This document shows positions 9,242-18,304 of a stretch of DNA of 64,000 nt, in pieces. The stretch is from Pedobacter sp. ASV12 (GTDB lineage Bacteria; Bacteroidota; Bacteroidia; Sphingobacteriales; Sphingobacteriaceae): the NCBI RefSeq assembly GCF_016429155.1, contig NZ_JAELUC010000007.1, forward strand, positions 20,446-84,445. Reading direction: 5' to 3'. The position numbers and the translations under genes were made by a program. The notes beneath the pieces are model-generated. The model searched no databases, had not been told where the DNA came from, and saw nothing but the letters and a program-made list of their open reading frames with translations. Each line of letters opens with the position of its first letter. Position 1 is the stretch's first letter.

Positions 9242-12079
9242 ATGCGTTTGTATAACGTTCTCCTTATGGCCATGCTATTGGCCTTTACCTCTCATTTTTG
9301 CGTCGCCCAACAAGCCAAGCCAGTGGCGCCTGGAAGCGTAAAGGGCATTTTAAGAGACACGGTGCATAAATATGTGGTTAAAACAGCCACCATTTCTGTT
9401 TACCGCGAAAAAGACAGCACTTTGCTCAATTACCAGTTGAGCAATAATTATGGCGAATTTAATGTAAAAAACCTGCCCGTTGGCATTCCGCTAAGGCTGG
9501 AAGTAAGCCATTTGGGCTATACAACCCTCGACCAAAAGTTTACCGTTGGGGCCAGCACCAATGTACACGATTTTGGTACCCTGATTTTGAAGGTACGCGA
9601 TTTTACCCTCAAGGAAGTTGTGGTGAAAGTGCCACCCATCAGCATGAACGGCGATACCCTCGAAATCAATCCGGCTGCCTTTAAGCTTGATTCGAATGCC
9701 GTTATAGAGGATGTACTCCGTCGCACGCCAGGCATTACCCTTTGGGGCGATGGTGCCATTACCGTTAATGGCAAGGCGGTTACGAGTGTTTTTGTGGATG
9801 GAAAGGAATTTTTTGGAAACGATCCTAAAATCGCTCTGCAGAACATCAGCAAGCAGGCAATCCAAAAAGTACAGGTATATAATCAAAAGAACGAACAAAA
9901 TCCGCTCGATTCGAACCTCATCATGAACCTCAAGCTCAAGACCAGCAAGAAATTCGGCATGTTTGGCAAAATAGGGGCGGGTTTAGGCACCAACAAACGA
10001 TATGAAGCCGATGGCAACCTGAACATCTATACCTCAAAAATGCAGGTGGGCATAGTGGGCGCCAGCAACAATGTAAACAAGACTGCCAGTAGTGCATCTA
10101 CATTATTGTCTAACAGCACTTTTAAGGGTATAGGGGCGAATATCAGCTACCAACCCGATTTTAGGGCTACAGGCATTGCCAAGCCCAGTACCGGTGGCTT
10201 GATATTCAAATATGATTTTAAGGAAAACCCCGACTACAACAAAAGAAGTAGCTTGTCTGTGAATTACTTTGGCCAAAACCGCGATTTCCAGAATGAGTCG
10301 CAGAATGAAAGCATCACCACCATTGCCAATGCCGACCAGCTGTACGGCAGCTCCAGCAGCAAGAGCCATTCCGATTATAACATCCAAAACTTGGATGCCA
10401 TGTACCAATATGCCAATAAAAACCACACGGTAGACTTTACACAGCGCTTAACCAAAAACAATTCGCAAAGCAACAGCCAGTCGCTAAGCAGTTCGTTTGA
10501 TAACCAGCGGGTATTGGTGAGCCAGAACGCCGCGGTAAACACCAGCGAAAGCCAAACGACCAATTTTCATTTTGCCGCTAATTACCGAAAAAGCAAATTC
10601 GATTTTACGCCGAAGGCATTTAGGCTGTTCAACTATATCAACGTTAACTATGCCTTAGATGCCAATTCGAACCAGAACCAGAGCAACAGCCAGTCCGATT
10701 TCAGGTCTTTCGTCAATACATCGACCAGCAGAAAACTAGAAAGGCGCTATGATAACCAAGTCGATAATACCCAGCAGAGCCTGGTCTTGGAGCTCCCTCA
10801 AATGACCAACATTTTTAAACTGAGCCGGTTTACTAGCCGTCTGGGCATGAGTTTGAAAAATTCGCTTAAACTGGGCAATACCAAGAGCATTAACCTGGCC
10901 GAAGACTTGGATGCCCTTACGGGTACCTATAAAAACAACAATTACCTGAGCAGCCGTTTAACCACCAATCAGCTAGAAGAACAGCCCGAACTGAATATAC
11001 AACGGAGCTTTGGAAAAAGCCTGGCCAACCGCTTTTCTAAGAACCTGAGGTTTTCCGTTGGGTTGAGCCAAAGTATTATTGTGCAGGACAATAAATCGAC
11101 GAAGAGTTTCCAGAACATCCGCAAAACCTATAGCCGGTTTTTGCCTAATGCCAATATCAGCTACTCTAACTTCCAATATGGCGATTTTTTTGAATCGATC
11201 AACATCACTTACCAGCAGAATATGCGTATTCCCAACATCAACCAATTGGCGCCGCTAACCGACAGCATTAACCTTTATAGTATTCGCCTTGGCAACCTTG
11301 GCCTGCGCGAGGCTCAAGTACATGGTTTTAGGTTTTCTTATAGCCATACCGACCAAAAAAAGAAGAACACCTTTAATTATAATGCCAGTGTCAATGCCGA
11401 AATGGTCAACAACGGCTTTGCCGACAGCCTTTTTGTGGATGCGCAGAACCGGCAGGCCAGCTATACCGTAAACGTTAATGGAACACGCACACTCAATGGG
11501 TCTATCAGTGTTAATAAGGCCTATAAGCTTAAAAAAGGCGAAATACAGCTGAGGCTGAATTCGAATATCGACTTTTCGAAAAATCCAGGCTACGTTAACG
11601 GCGTGCTCAATTTTTCCAACTTGCTGCGAAGCAATAATGCGCTCAATGTTTTTTATACGCTCAACGATAAGCTGGCTGTAGAAGCCAGTACCAGCTTTAG
11701 CCCTTCGCGTTCAAAGCAACGCAACTTTAATACCGAATATAGAGGAGCCAATTATATGAACAGTTTGAGTGCCAGCTACAATATCACCAAAAAGCTGACG
11801 CTGAGCAGCAACATTAATTTCAACAAGACTACGTCTAACAATACCGACGCCATCAATTTTACCATCTGGAATGCCAATGTTACTTACCGCTTCTTCAAAA
11901 ATAACAGCGCAGAGTTTAAATTGGCCGCGTTAGACCTGTTGCACCAGAATACCAGCGCGATCATTTTTGCCAGGGCCAATGGGTTAACCACGGGCACGCA
12001 AACTGTTTTGCAACAATATTTTATGACTACTTTGTCTTATTACCCACGTATTTTCGGTACGCCTGATAAGAAAAAATAA
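9242..12079 (+). CDS. TonB-dependent-receptor-like outer membrane beta-barrel protein
   Basis: 945 residues. A signal peptide (1-22, CVAQ|QAKP) is followed by a CarboxypepD_reg-like domain at about 33-118 (KGILRDTVHK, GEFNVKNLPVG). A plug-like region at about 135-230 contains INPAAFKLDSNAVIEDVLR and VFVDGKEFFGNDP. The remaining ~700 residues are Asn/Ser-rich alternating beta strands, as in the OMP_b-brl_3 family. It resembles SusC-like receptors but is shorter and no SusD gene follows, so it is unlikely to be a normal glycan importer. It may act with the propeller protein in uptake, export or surface display. Translation ends just before a bidirectional terminator. Confidence 0.85.
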   Translation: MRLYNVLLMAMLLAFTSHFCVAQQAKPVAPGSVKGILRDTVHKYVVKTATISVYREKDSTLLNYQLSNNYGEFNVKNLPVGIPLRLEVSHLGYTTLDQKFTVGASTNVHDFGTLILKVRDFTLKEVVVKVPPISMNGDTLEINPAAFKLDSNAVIEDVLRRTPGITLWGDGAITVNGKAVTSVFVDGKEFFGNDPKIALQNISKQAIQKVQVYNQKNEQNPLDSNLIMNLKLKTSKKFGMFGKIGAGLGTNKRYEADGNLNIYTSKMQVGIVGASNNVNKTASSASTLLSNSTFKGIGANISYQPDFRATGIAKPSTGGLIFKYDFKENPDYNKRSSLSVNYFGQNRDFQNESQNESITTIANADQLYGSSSSKSHSDYNIQNLDAMYQYANKNHTVDFTQRLTKNNSQSNSQSLSSSFDNQRVLVSQNAAVNTSESQTTNFHFAANYRKSKFDFTPKAFRLFNYINVNYALDANSNQNQSNSQSDFRSFVNTSTSRKLERRYDNQVDNTQQSLVLELPQMTNIFKLSRFTSRLGMSLKNSLKLGNTKSINLAEDLDALTGTYKNNNYLSSRLTTNQLEEQPELNIQRSFGKSLANRFSKNLRFSVGLSQSIIVQDNKSTKSFQNIRKTYSRFLPNANISYSNFQYGDFFESINITYQQNMRIPNINQLAPLTDSINLYSIRLGNLGLREAQVHGFRFSYSHTDQKKKNTFNYNASVNAEMVNNGFADSLFVDAQNRQASYTVNVNGTRTLNGSISVNKAYKLKKGEIQLRLNSNIDFSKNPGYVNGVLNFSNLLRSNNALNVFYTLNDKLAVEASTSFSPSRSKQRNFNTEYRGANYMNSLSASYNITKKLTLSSNINFNKTTSNNTDAINFTIWNANVTYRFFKNNSAEFKLAALDLLHQNTSAIIFARANGLTTGTQTVLQQYFMTTLSYYPRIFGTPDKKK

Positions 12080-12217
12080 TAGAATGGCAGGCCGGAGAAG
12101 CCAGTTTTGTTTTTTTGAAAAGCCAAGACCGCATTTCATGGCAAAGCTCGCCCTGCTGTCCGCTTTACTTCGTGCCCGCTGCCATCAGGTTTAAGCAACA
12201 ATGGCTGTGCTGCCCAC

Positions 12218-12259
12218 AAAAAAAATCCCCGATCGAATTAACGGTCGGGGATTTTTTTT
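12218..12259. terminator. Bidirectional intrinsic terminator
   Basis: A perfect 15-bp stem (12218-12232 with 12245-12259) and 12-nt loop. Its GC core is TCCCCGA/TCGGGGA, flanked by A8 on one side and T8 on the other. It works on both strands and separates the convergent outer-membrane-protein gene (+) and sodium/sugar symporter (-). Confidence 0.9.
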
Positions 12260-12274
12260 GCGAATAAACTTGGC

Positions 12275-13975
12275 TTACCAGTAAATGGTATAAAGTGCGG
12301 TTAGCAAGGCAATGATCACTAATGCGCCGATGGTAAAGCTTTTCGAAGTCTTGAACATGCTCGTGTCAACCTCGAGGCCTTTAGGAGTAACGCCCTTTCT
12401 GTTTTCGATATTGGTAATAATGCTCATGCCTATGATACAGAGGATAAACACAATGCCCATTCTGTCGATAAAAGGAATTTCGTAAATGCCTTTGTTGTCA
12501 TAATTAGGCTGGAACAAGCCATAAGGAGTTAAGAAGCTGAGGTTTGCCCAGTTTGGCAGGAATTTCAAGACGATAGAGAAAATAAAACCTCCAATGGTCG
12601 CGAATAAGGCTGCGTTTGAAGTCGTTCTCTTCCAGAAGAAACCCAAAATAAACATGGCAAAAATACCCGGAGAAACGAAACCGGTGTATTCTTGGATATA
12701 GTTAAAGCCCTGTTTGCCTTCACCCATGAGCTGTTCGCCTATAATGACAGAAAGCACAACTGCAATTAAAATGGACACAATTACCGTAATCTTTCCAATG
12801 CCAACCAGGTTCTTTTCGGTTGCCTCTTTGTTGATGGCTTTTTTATAAATGTCTAAGGTAAAAATAGTGGCAATACTGTTGGCCTTGCCGGCCAACGAAG
12901 CTACTATGGCTGCGATAAGTGCAGCAAAGGCCAAGCCTTTAATGCCTATTGGAAGCAGGTTCAGCAAGTTTGGATAGGCTTTGTTTACGTCTACAACGCC
13001 TTTCGAATCCAGCATTTCGGTATGGAACATGCCGTATTTGGTGTAAAGCACATAGGCCGCGATGCCTGGCAATACTACAATTACGGGCATGAGCAGCTTT
13101 AAAAAGGCCGCAAATAGAATGCCTCCACGGGCTGTTTTCAAATCGGCGCCCAAGGCACGTTGCGTGATGTATTGGTTACAGCCCCAATAGTTAAGGTTTA
13201 CGATCCACATACCGCCAATTAATACCGAAAGGCCCGGTAGGCTTACATAGTTTTTGTTATCCTTGCTAAAAATCATATGAAAATGGTCGTTGGCCTCGCT
13301 TTTCAGTATGTTTAAGCCATTTAATAGGCCGCTTGTGCCAGATTTGGTGGCAAGTAGCTCAAGCGCAATATAAGTGGCCACCAAGCCGCCCAAAATAAGG
13401 AAGAAGACTTGGATAACGTCGGTGTAGCCAATTACCTTCATGCCTCCAAGGGTAATGATGATGGCAAATACGGCAAGTAGGATAATACACAAAAAGATAT
13501 GCAGGCCAGAAATATTGCTGATGGCTAAGGCACCAAGGTATAAAATCGACATGAGGTTAACCACAATATACAACATCAGCCAAAACACCGCCATAATCAT
13601 AGCCACCGTGCCGTTGTAGCGCTGGTGCAGGAATTGGGGCATGGTAAAGATCTTGTTTTTGAGGTAAACCGGAATAAAGAACACAGCGACAACAATGAGG
13701 GTGGCGGCAGCCATCCACTCGTAGGTGGCAATGGCCAGGCCCATTTTAAAGCCCGAACCGCTCATGCCGATAAACTGCTCGGCCGAGATGTTGGAGGCGA
13801 TTAACGAGGCGCCAATAGCCCACCAGGTTAATGAGCCTTCTGCCAAAAAATAGTCTTTCGAGTCGCCGGTTTTTGATTTCTTTTTGTAGTAGATGTAAAA
13901 GCCGTAAGCTGCTACAACGATGAAATAGATTAAGATTACAATATAATCCTTAAAGTCCAACAGGTTGTTTTTCAT
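12275..13975 (-). CDS. Sodium/sugar symporter (SSS family, vSGLT-like)
   Basis: 566 residues with about 14 predicted membrane helices. The segment FLAEGSLTWWAIGASLIASN, continuing ISAEQFIGMSGSGF (about 43-76), is nearly the same as the Vibrio SGLT sequence that lines the sugar and sodium sites. WIVNLNYWGCNQYITQRALG matches the SSS signature around TM7. It is the last gene of the xylose block, 155 bp after xylA, and has its own upstream region with a LacI-like palindrome. D-xylose uptake is therefore the likely role, but glucose/galactose transport is possible from sequence alone. Confidence 0.88.
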   Translation of the reverse strand: MKNNLLDFKDYIVILIYFIVVAAYGFYIYYKKKSKTGDSKDYFLAEGSLTWWAIGASLIASNISAEQFIGMSGSGFKMGLAIATYEWMAAATLIVVAVFFIPVYLKNKIFTMPQFLHQRYNGTVAMIMAVFWLMLYIVVNLMSILYLGALAISNISGLHIFLCIILLAVFAIIITLGGMKVIGYTDVIQVFFLILGGLVATYIALELLATKSGTSGLLNGLNILKSEANDHFHMIFSKDNKNYVSLPGLSVLIGGMWIVNLNYWGCNQYITQRALGADLKTARGGILFAAFLKLLMPVIVVLPGIAAYVLYTKYGMFHTEMLDSKGVVDVNKAYPNLLNLLPIGIKGLAFAALIAAIVASLAGKANSIATIFTLDIYKKAINKEATEKNLVGIGKITVIVSILIAVVLSVIIGEQLMGEGKQGFNYIQEYTGFVSPGIFAMFILGFFWKRTTSNAALFATIGGFIFSIVLKFLPNWANLSFLTPYGLFQPNYDNKGIYEIPFIDRMGIVFILCIIGMSIITNIENRKGVTPKGLEVDTSMFKTSKSFTIGALVIIALLTALYTIYW

Positions 13976-14062
13976 TAAAAAATATTTGGTTTAAAGTTTA
14001 GGTTTTCTAAATGTACAAAATCAGCATTTATCATTTTTAATTCTAACAAGATTATTAATGAA

Positions 14063-14072
14063 CAAACGTTTG
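14063..14072. promoter_or_regulatory. Candidate LacI-family operator before the symporter gene
   Basis: CAAACGTTTG is a perfect 10-bp palindrome with the central CpG typical of LacI-family operators. It lies 88 bp upstream of the symporter ATG. The site before xylB has the same core with one base changed (CAAACGGTTG). Both probably bind the LacI-type protein encoded at 17094-18116. Confidence 0.55.
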
Positions 14073-14130
14073 CGTTTGAGCGGATTGTCTTTTTCAACCG
14101 CAACTTTGCTACCCATATCCATCCTATGGA

Positions 14131-15462
14131 TCAGATATATCGGTTAATCAGGTTTTCTAAATACTCCTGCCTGCCGCTGCGCTTTTCTGGTTCGCCGTGG
14201 GTTGCGGCATGGTTCCTTAAATCTTCCAAACTCAATTTGCCTTGTTCAAAAGCTGCGCCATGGCCGCCATCAAAAGAGGCATAACGTTCTTCCCTTATTT
14301 TGGGGTAATCCGATTTTTGCAAAATGGCATCGGCAGTAAGCAGCGCCCGGGCAAAAATATCCATGCCTCCAATGTGCGCATAAAACAGATCGGCAGGATC
14401 AGTAGAATTGCGGCGGATTTTGGCATCGAAATTTACGCCTCCGCCCTGCAAGCCTCCACCTTCCAAAATGATCAACATGGCTTCGGTCAGTTCGTTAATA
14501 TCATTCGGAAACTGGTCGGTATCCCAGCCGTTTTGGTAATCGCCACGATTGGCATCTATCGAGCCCAGTAAGCCACTATCCACAGCTACCTGCAATTCGT
14601 GCTGAAAACTGTGTCCAGCCAAGGTAGCATGGTTTACTTCGAGGTTAAGCTTAAAGTCTTTTAACAGGTCGTATTGTTGCAAAAAGCCTTTTACGGTAGC
14701 CGCATCATAATCATACTGGTGTTTAGACGGTTCGCAGGGTTTAGGCTCGATCAAGAAAGTACCTTTAAAGCCTTGCTTTCGAGCGTAGTCTTTGGCTACA
14801 TGTAAAAATTGGGCTAAATGTTCCTGTTCGCGCTTCATGTTGGTGTTGAGCAGGCTCATGTAGCCCTCGCGGCCACCCCAAAAAACATAGTTTTCACCAC
14901 CCAAAGCAATGGTGGCATCTAAAGCGGCTTTTACCTGCGCGCCGGCATGGGCCAACACATTGAAATCGGGGTTGGTGGCTGCGCCATTCATATAACGTTC
15001 GTGGCTAAACAGGTTGGCCGTGCCCCAAAGCAGCTTTACGCCACTTTCGGCCTGCTTTTGTTGGGCATAGGTTACAAGTTCCTGCAGGCGGCTTTCGTTG
15101 AGCGCCACATCGTTGGTGTAATCTACCACATCTACGTCGTGAAAACAGTAATAGGGCAGCTGCATCTTGGTCATGAACTCAAAAGCCGCGTCCATTTTGT
15201 CTTTGGCGCGTGCAATGACATCTTTTTGCTCGTCCCAGGGAAAAATATGCGTTGGGCCTCCAAAGGGATCTGCCCCGCTGCCGTTAAAAGAATGCCAATA
15301 GGCACAGGCAAATTTGAAATGCTGGGCCATTGTTTTGCCGGCCACAACACGGTTGGCGTCGTACCATCTAAATGCCAGCGGATTATCGCTTTGCAGGCCT
15401 TCGAATTGGATCTGGCCAATCCCCTTAAAAAATTCCTTTGCTCCTTTTGTTACTTTAATCAT
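14131..15462 (-). CDS. xylA: Xylose isomerase
   Basis: 443 residues, the usual length for class II xylose isomerases. It converts D-xylose to D-xylulose in the cytoplasm with two divalent metals. Visible hallmarks: [11 protein letters not shown] with catalytic H108 and D111, [16 protein letters not shown] with metal ligand E239 and catalytic K241, and [18 protein letters not shown] with E275 and H278. The gene lies 20 bp downstream of xylB on the same strand, so both are surely one transcript. No frame problems or missing residues were seen. Confidence 0.97.
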   Translation of the reverse strand: MIKVTKGAKEFFKGIGQIQFEGLQSDNPLAFRWYDANRVVAGKTMAQHFKFACAYWHSFNGSGADPFGGPTHIFPWDEQKDVIARAKDKMDAAFEFMTKMQLPYYCFHDVDVVDYTNDVALNESRLQELVTYAQQKQAESGVKLLWGTANLFSHERYMNGAATNPDFNVLAHAGAQVKAALDATIALGGENYVFWGGREGYMSLLNTNMKREQEHLAQFLHVAKDYARKQGFKGTFLIEPKPCEPSKHQYDYDAATVKGFLQQYDLLKDFKLNLEVNHATLAGHSFQHELQVAVDSGLLGSIDANRGDYQNGWDTDQFPNDINELTEAMLIILEGGGLQGGGVNFDAKIRRNSTDPADLFYAHIGGMDIFARALLTADAILQKSDYPKIREERYASFDGGHGAAFEQGKLSLEDLRNHAATHGEPEKRSGRQEYLENLINRYI

Positions 15463-15482
15463 GTTTAAGTGTTTTGTGCTGG

Positions 15483-16964
15483 TTATGATGACAAGGCTTT
15501 ATTGAGCAGCACTTTCCAGTCTTGGTAAATGCTTTCGTAGGCTTGCGCATTTTGAGGTTCAATGTATTGAAGCGGTTGATGGTGTGTAAAGGCATCGGCC
15601 GGACTGGCAAAAATTCCGGCGCCAATTCCGGCACCTAAAGCCGCACCTACGCTACCGTTGCTATCGTAAAGCGCTACTGGAATTCCGGTAACGTCGACAA
15701 AGGTTTGGGTAAATACTTCGCTCAAAAACAAGTTGGCCATGCCGGCCCTGATGACTTGGGGCTGCATGCCATTTTCGCGCAAAATATCCAGTCCGTACCT
15801 AAAGGCAAAGGCAATGCCTTCTTGTACGGCCCTAAAAATACAGGCTTGGTTGTGCAGGTTCAGGTCTATGCCCAATAACTGTGCGCCGGTATATTGGTTG
15901 TTCAGCATGCGCTCTGCGCCATTGCCAAAAGGCAGTACCCTTAAGCCCCGGCTGCCGATGGGAGCCTGCGCGGCCAGTTCGTTAAGTTGTGCATAGCTAA
16001 GCTGGGGCGCAAAGTTGTGTTTGGCCCAGCGGTATAGGCTGCCCGTTCCATTAATGCAGAGCAACACACCGATATGCTTTTGGGCAGGGGTGTAGGTTAC
16101 ATGGGCAAAACTGTTTACCCGCGATTGCAGGTCGTAGGTAAGCCGATCGCTAATGCCATAAATAACACCAGAGGTGCCTGCTGTGGCGGCTACTTCGCCG
16201 GGTTGAAGTACATGGAGCGAAAGGGCGTTGTTGGGCTGGTCGCCCGATTTATAGGCTACCGGAATATGCGGACTTAGGCCCAAAAGTTGTGCAATGTCTT
16301 CCTTCACATAGCCGTGTATGCCAAATAAGGGTTTAATAGGAGGGATGAGCTCGGTTGAAAAGCCGTAATAATCCATTACTTCGCTGGAGATTTCGTCTCG
16401 TTCAAAATCCCAAAAAACACCTTCCGACAGGGCGGCTATGCTGGTGGTGCTTTCGCCAGTGAGCTGTAGGGCAATGAAATCGCCGGGAAGCATGATTTTG
16501 TCGATTTGCCTGTAGATTTCGGGTTCGTGTTGTTTTACCCAGGCCAGTTTAGCCGCAGTAAAATTGCCGGGCGAATTGAGCAGGTGCTGCAGGCAATATG
16601 CCTGGCCGATGCTATTGAAGGCCTGTTCGCCCAGTTCAACGGCACGGCTGTCGCACCAAATGATGCTGCTGCGCAAAGGCCGCTGCTGTTGGTCAACCAC
16701 CACCAAGCCATGCATTTGATAGGCAATGCCGATAGCTTTAATGGCTTTCGGGTCGAATAAGCCCGAAGCATTGAGCCTGAGGATAGCTTGTTGCGTATGT
16801 TGCCACCAATCCAAAGGCGATTGTTCGGCCCAGCCCGGTTCGCGCGATTGGATAGGCATTTCTTCATCGGGATATTGGGCCATGGCCACGGTTTTTTGGC
16901 TGCCTATCTCCACAACTGCTACTTTAATAGACGAAGTGCCTATGTCGATCCCTAATAAATACAT
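15483..16964 (-). CDS. xylB: Xylulokinase (FGGY kinase)
   Basis: 493 residues. It phosphorylates D-xylulose to xylulose-5-phosphate for the pentose phosphate pathway. The N-terminal ATPase-fold phosphate loop [16 protein letters not shown] is at 4-19, the [10 protein letters not shown] segment at 82-91, and the probable catalytic base is D242 in [10 protein letters not shown]. Pairing with xylA settles the substrate among FGGY kinases. It is the first gene of the xylBA transcript. A promoter and a LacI-type palindrome lie 25-71 bp upstream of the ATG. Confidence 0.95.
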   Translation of the reverse strand: MYLLGIDIGTSSIKVAVVEIGSQKTVAMAQYPDEEMPIQSREPGWAEQSPLDWWQHTQQAILRLNASGLFDPKAIKAIGIAYQMHGLVVVDQQQRPLRSSIIWCDSRAVELGEQAFNSIGQAYCLQHLLNSPGNFTAAKLAWVKQHEPEIYRQIDKIMLPGDFIALQLTGESTTSIAALSEGVFWDFERDEISSEVMDYYGFSTELIPPIKPLFGIHGYVKEDIAQLLGLSPHIPVAYKSGDQPNNALSLHVLQPGEVAATAGTSGVIYGISDRLTYDLQSRVNSFAHVTYTPAQKHIGVLLCINGTGSLYRWAKHNFAPQLSYAQLNELAAQAPIGSRGLRVLPFGNGAERMLNNQYTGAQLLGIDLNLHNQACIFRAVQEGIAFAFRYGLDILRENGMQPQVIRAGMANLFLSEVFTQTFVDVTGIPVALYDSNGSVGAALGAGIGAGIFASPADAFTHHQPLQYIEPQNAQAYESIYQDWKVLLNKALSS

Positions 16965-16988
16965 GAAAGCTGAGTTTTTATATTTGGT

Positions 16989-17006
16989 TATGCAAACGGT
17001 TGCATA
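16989..17006. promoter_or_regulatory. LacI-type operator of xylBA
   Basis: TATGCAAACGGTTGCATA is an 18-bp palindrome with one mismatched pair and a central CG. It begins 25 bp upstream of the xylB ATG and touches the -7 element, so a bound repressor would block initiation. Confidence 0.7.
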
Positions 17007-17035
17007 AATATAGGTGCGCTATTCTTTATTGTCAA
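17005..17035 (-). promoter_or_regulatory. Promoter of xylBA
   Basis: On the minus strand, TTGAC (17031-17035) is followed by TATATTTA (17005-17012). The distance from TTG to TA is 20 nt, matching the TTG-N19/21-TAnnTTTG promoter of Bacteroidota with one mismatch. The -7 box overlaps the operator by two bases. Confidence 0.6.
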
Positions 17036-17093
17036 GTATTTTTAAAGAAAGTTTTGATAATAAGGGTTTTCTGGTGCAGAAAGCGGGTCGGAA

Positions 17094-18116
17094 TTAGTTC
17101 CTGATTTCGGTCGATTGCCTTTCTATAAGCGCAGGTTCCAATATAATATGGTCAATCTGTTTGTAAGGATTTTCCTGTTGGATCATTTTCAGGAAAAGCT
17201 GGGCGCACTCGTGGCCCATTTGGTTGGCATGTTGGTCTATGGTTGATAGCGTAGGCGTGATGTAGGCCGAAAAAGCCTCGTTGGCAAAGCCAATCACCCC
17301 GATTTTCGGTGGGGTTTCGTTAATTTCGATCAGCTTCTTGATGACCCCGAGGGCGGTAAAATCGTCGCCAGCAATAATGGCATCGGGTTTTTGATGGTTA
17401 CGCATCAACTTGCCCGCTCCAAATCTGCCGTCTTTGATGGATAAGCCTCCCAAAATGATATGCTCTTCGATCAGTGGCAACTGGTTGTCTTTTAAAGCCG
17501 CTTTGTAGCCGTTTAAACGATCATTGAATATTTTTACCCGATGGCTGGTCGTTACAAAGGCGATGGTTTTGTAGCCCCGGTCTATCAGGTGCTGGGTAGC
17601 CAGGTAGCCTGCCCTAAAGTCGTTGAGCGTTACGGTGGGTACTTTCAACTCGTCGTGCACCCGGTCGAACAGAATAAGGGGCTTGTGCTGGGCAATGACT
17701 TCGGCGAAATGCGACACATCTTCGGTTTCGAGCGACATAGAGGCGATAATGCCATCAACCTGCGCCTCCAATAAGGTTTTAACGCCATTGATTTCGTTTT
17801 CAACCGACTCGTTCGATTGATAGAGGATTACCCGATAGCCCATACCTTTCAAGCCTTCTTCAATGCTGTGGATAACAGAGGCGAAAAAATGGGCCTGCAC
17901 GCTGGGTACAATGACCCCAATGATGTGGGTTTTGCCCGACTTTAAAGCAGAAGCTAGCCGGTTGGGACTATAATTGAGGCGTTTGGCAGTGGCAATCACT
18001 GCATTGCGGGTAGTCTCGCTAATTGCCGGAAAACCACTAAGTGCCCTCGATACGGTAGATACCGTAATGTTAAGCGCTTTGGCAATGTCGTATATGGTGG
18101 TTTTCTTTTTCAACAA
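17094..18116 (-). CDS. LacI-family transcriptional regulator (probable xylose repressor)
   Basis: 340 residues. The N-terminal helix-turn-helix is TIYDIAKALNITVSTVSRAL (7-26), with the hinge helix NRLASALKSGKTHIIGV after it. The periplasmic-binding-protein-like effector domain runs from about 63 to 335. It lies 129 bp upstream of xylB in the same direction and is divergent from a sulfatase gene. LacI-style palindromes occur before xylB, before the symporter and in its own upstream region. Control of xylose genes and of itself is the simplest reading. The effector sugar is not readable from sequence. Confidence 0.9.
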   Translation of the reverse strand: MLKKKTTIYDIAKALNITVSTVSRALSGFPAISETTRNAVIATAKRLNYSPNRLASALKSGKTHIIGVIVPSVQAHFFASVIHSIEEGLKGMGYRVILYQSNESVENEINGVKTLLEAQVDGIIASMSLETEDVSHFAEVIAQHKPLILFDRVHDELKVPTVTLNDFRAGYLATQHLIDRGYKTIAFVTTSHRVKIFNDRLNGYKAALKDNQLPLIEEHIILGGLSIKDGRFGAGKLMRNHQKPDAIIAGDDFTALGVIKKLIEINETPPKIGVIGFANEAFSAYITPTLSTIDQHANQMGHECAQLFLKMIQQENPYKQIDHIILEPALIERQSTEIRN

Positions 18117-18212
18117 GTTAAAGTAAAGTAAAATCCACGAAACTTTTTAGCAATCCAGTTAAAAAAATAAAGACCCCTTTCGTCTTCTTGTACACGCTGC
18201 GCCGGGTTTATG

Positions 18213-18222
18213 CAATCGATTG
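18213..18222. promoter_or_regulatory. Candidate LacI-type operator in the regulator/sulfatase intergenic region
   Basis: CAATCGATTG is a perfect palindrome with central CG, embedded in ATGCAATCGATTGTAT. It lies 97 bp upstream of the LacI gene and 82 bp upstream of the divergent sulfatase, so it could serve autoregulation or the sulfatase. Confidence 0.45.
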
Positions 18223-18238
18223 TATTTTTCTGTTTGTG

Positions 18239-18248
18239 CAAGATCTTG
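18239..18248. promoter_or_regulatory. Second palindrome before the sulfatase gene
   Basis: CAAGATCTTG is a perfect 10-bp palindrome, 56 bp before the sulfatase ATG and 16 bp from the CAATCGATTG site. It has the outer CAA/TTG but AT instead of CG in the centre, so the binding protein may differ. Confidence 0.3.
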
Positions 18249-18304
18249 TGCGAAAACAAGTGATGTTCGTCAATTTGTGCTAAATTGGATGAAAATCTAT
18301 CTCT

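Noticed and set aside
9242..12079. Calling the barrel protein a SusC transporter
   Set aside because: No SusD follows, the length is short for SusC and the beta-barrel pattern fits the OMP_b-brl_3 group better.
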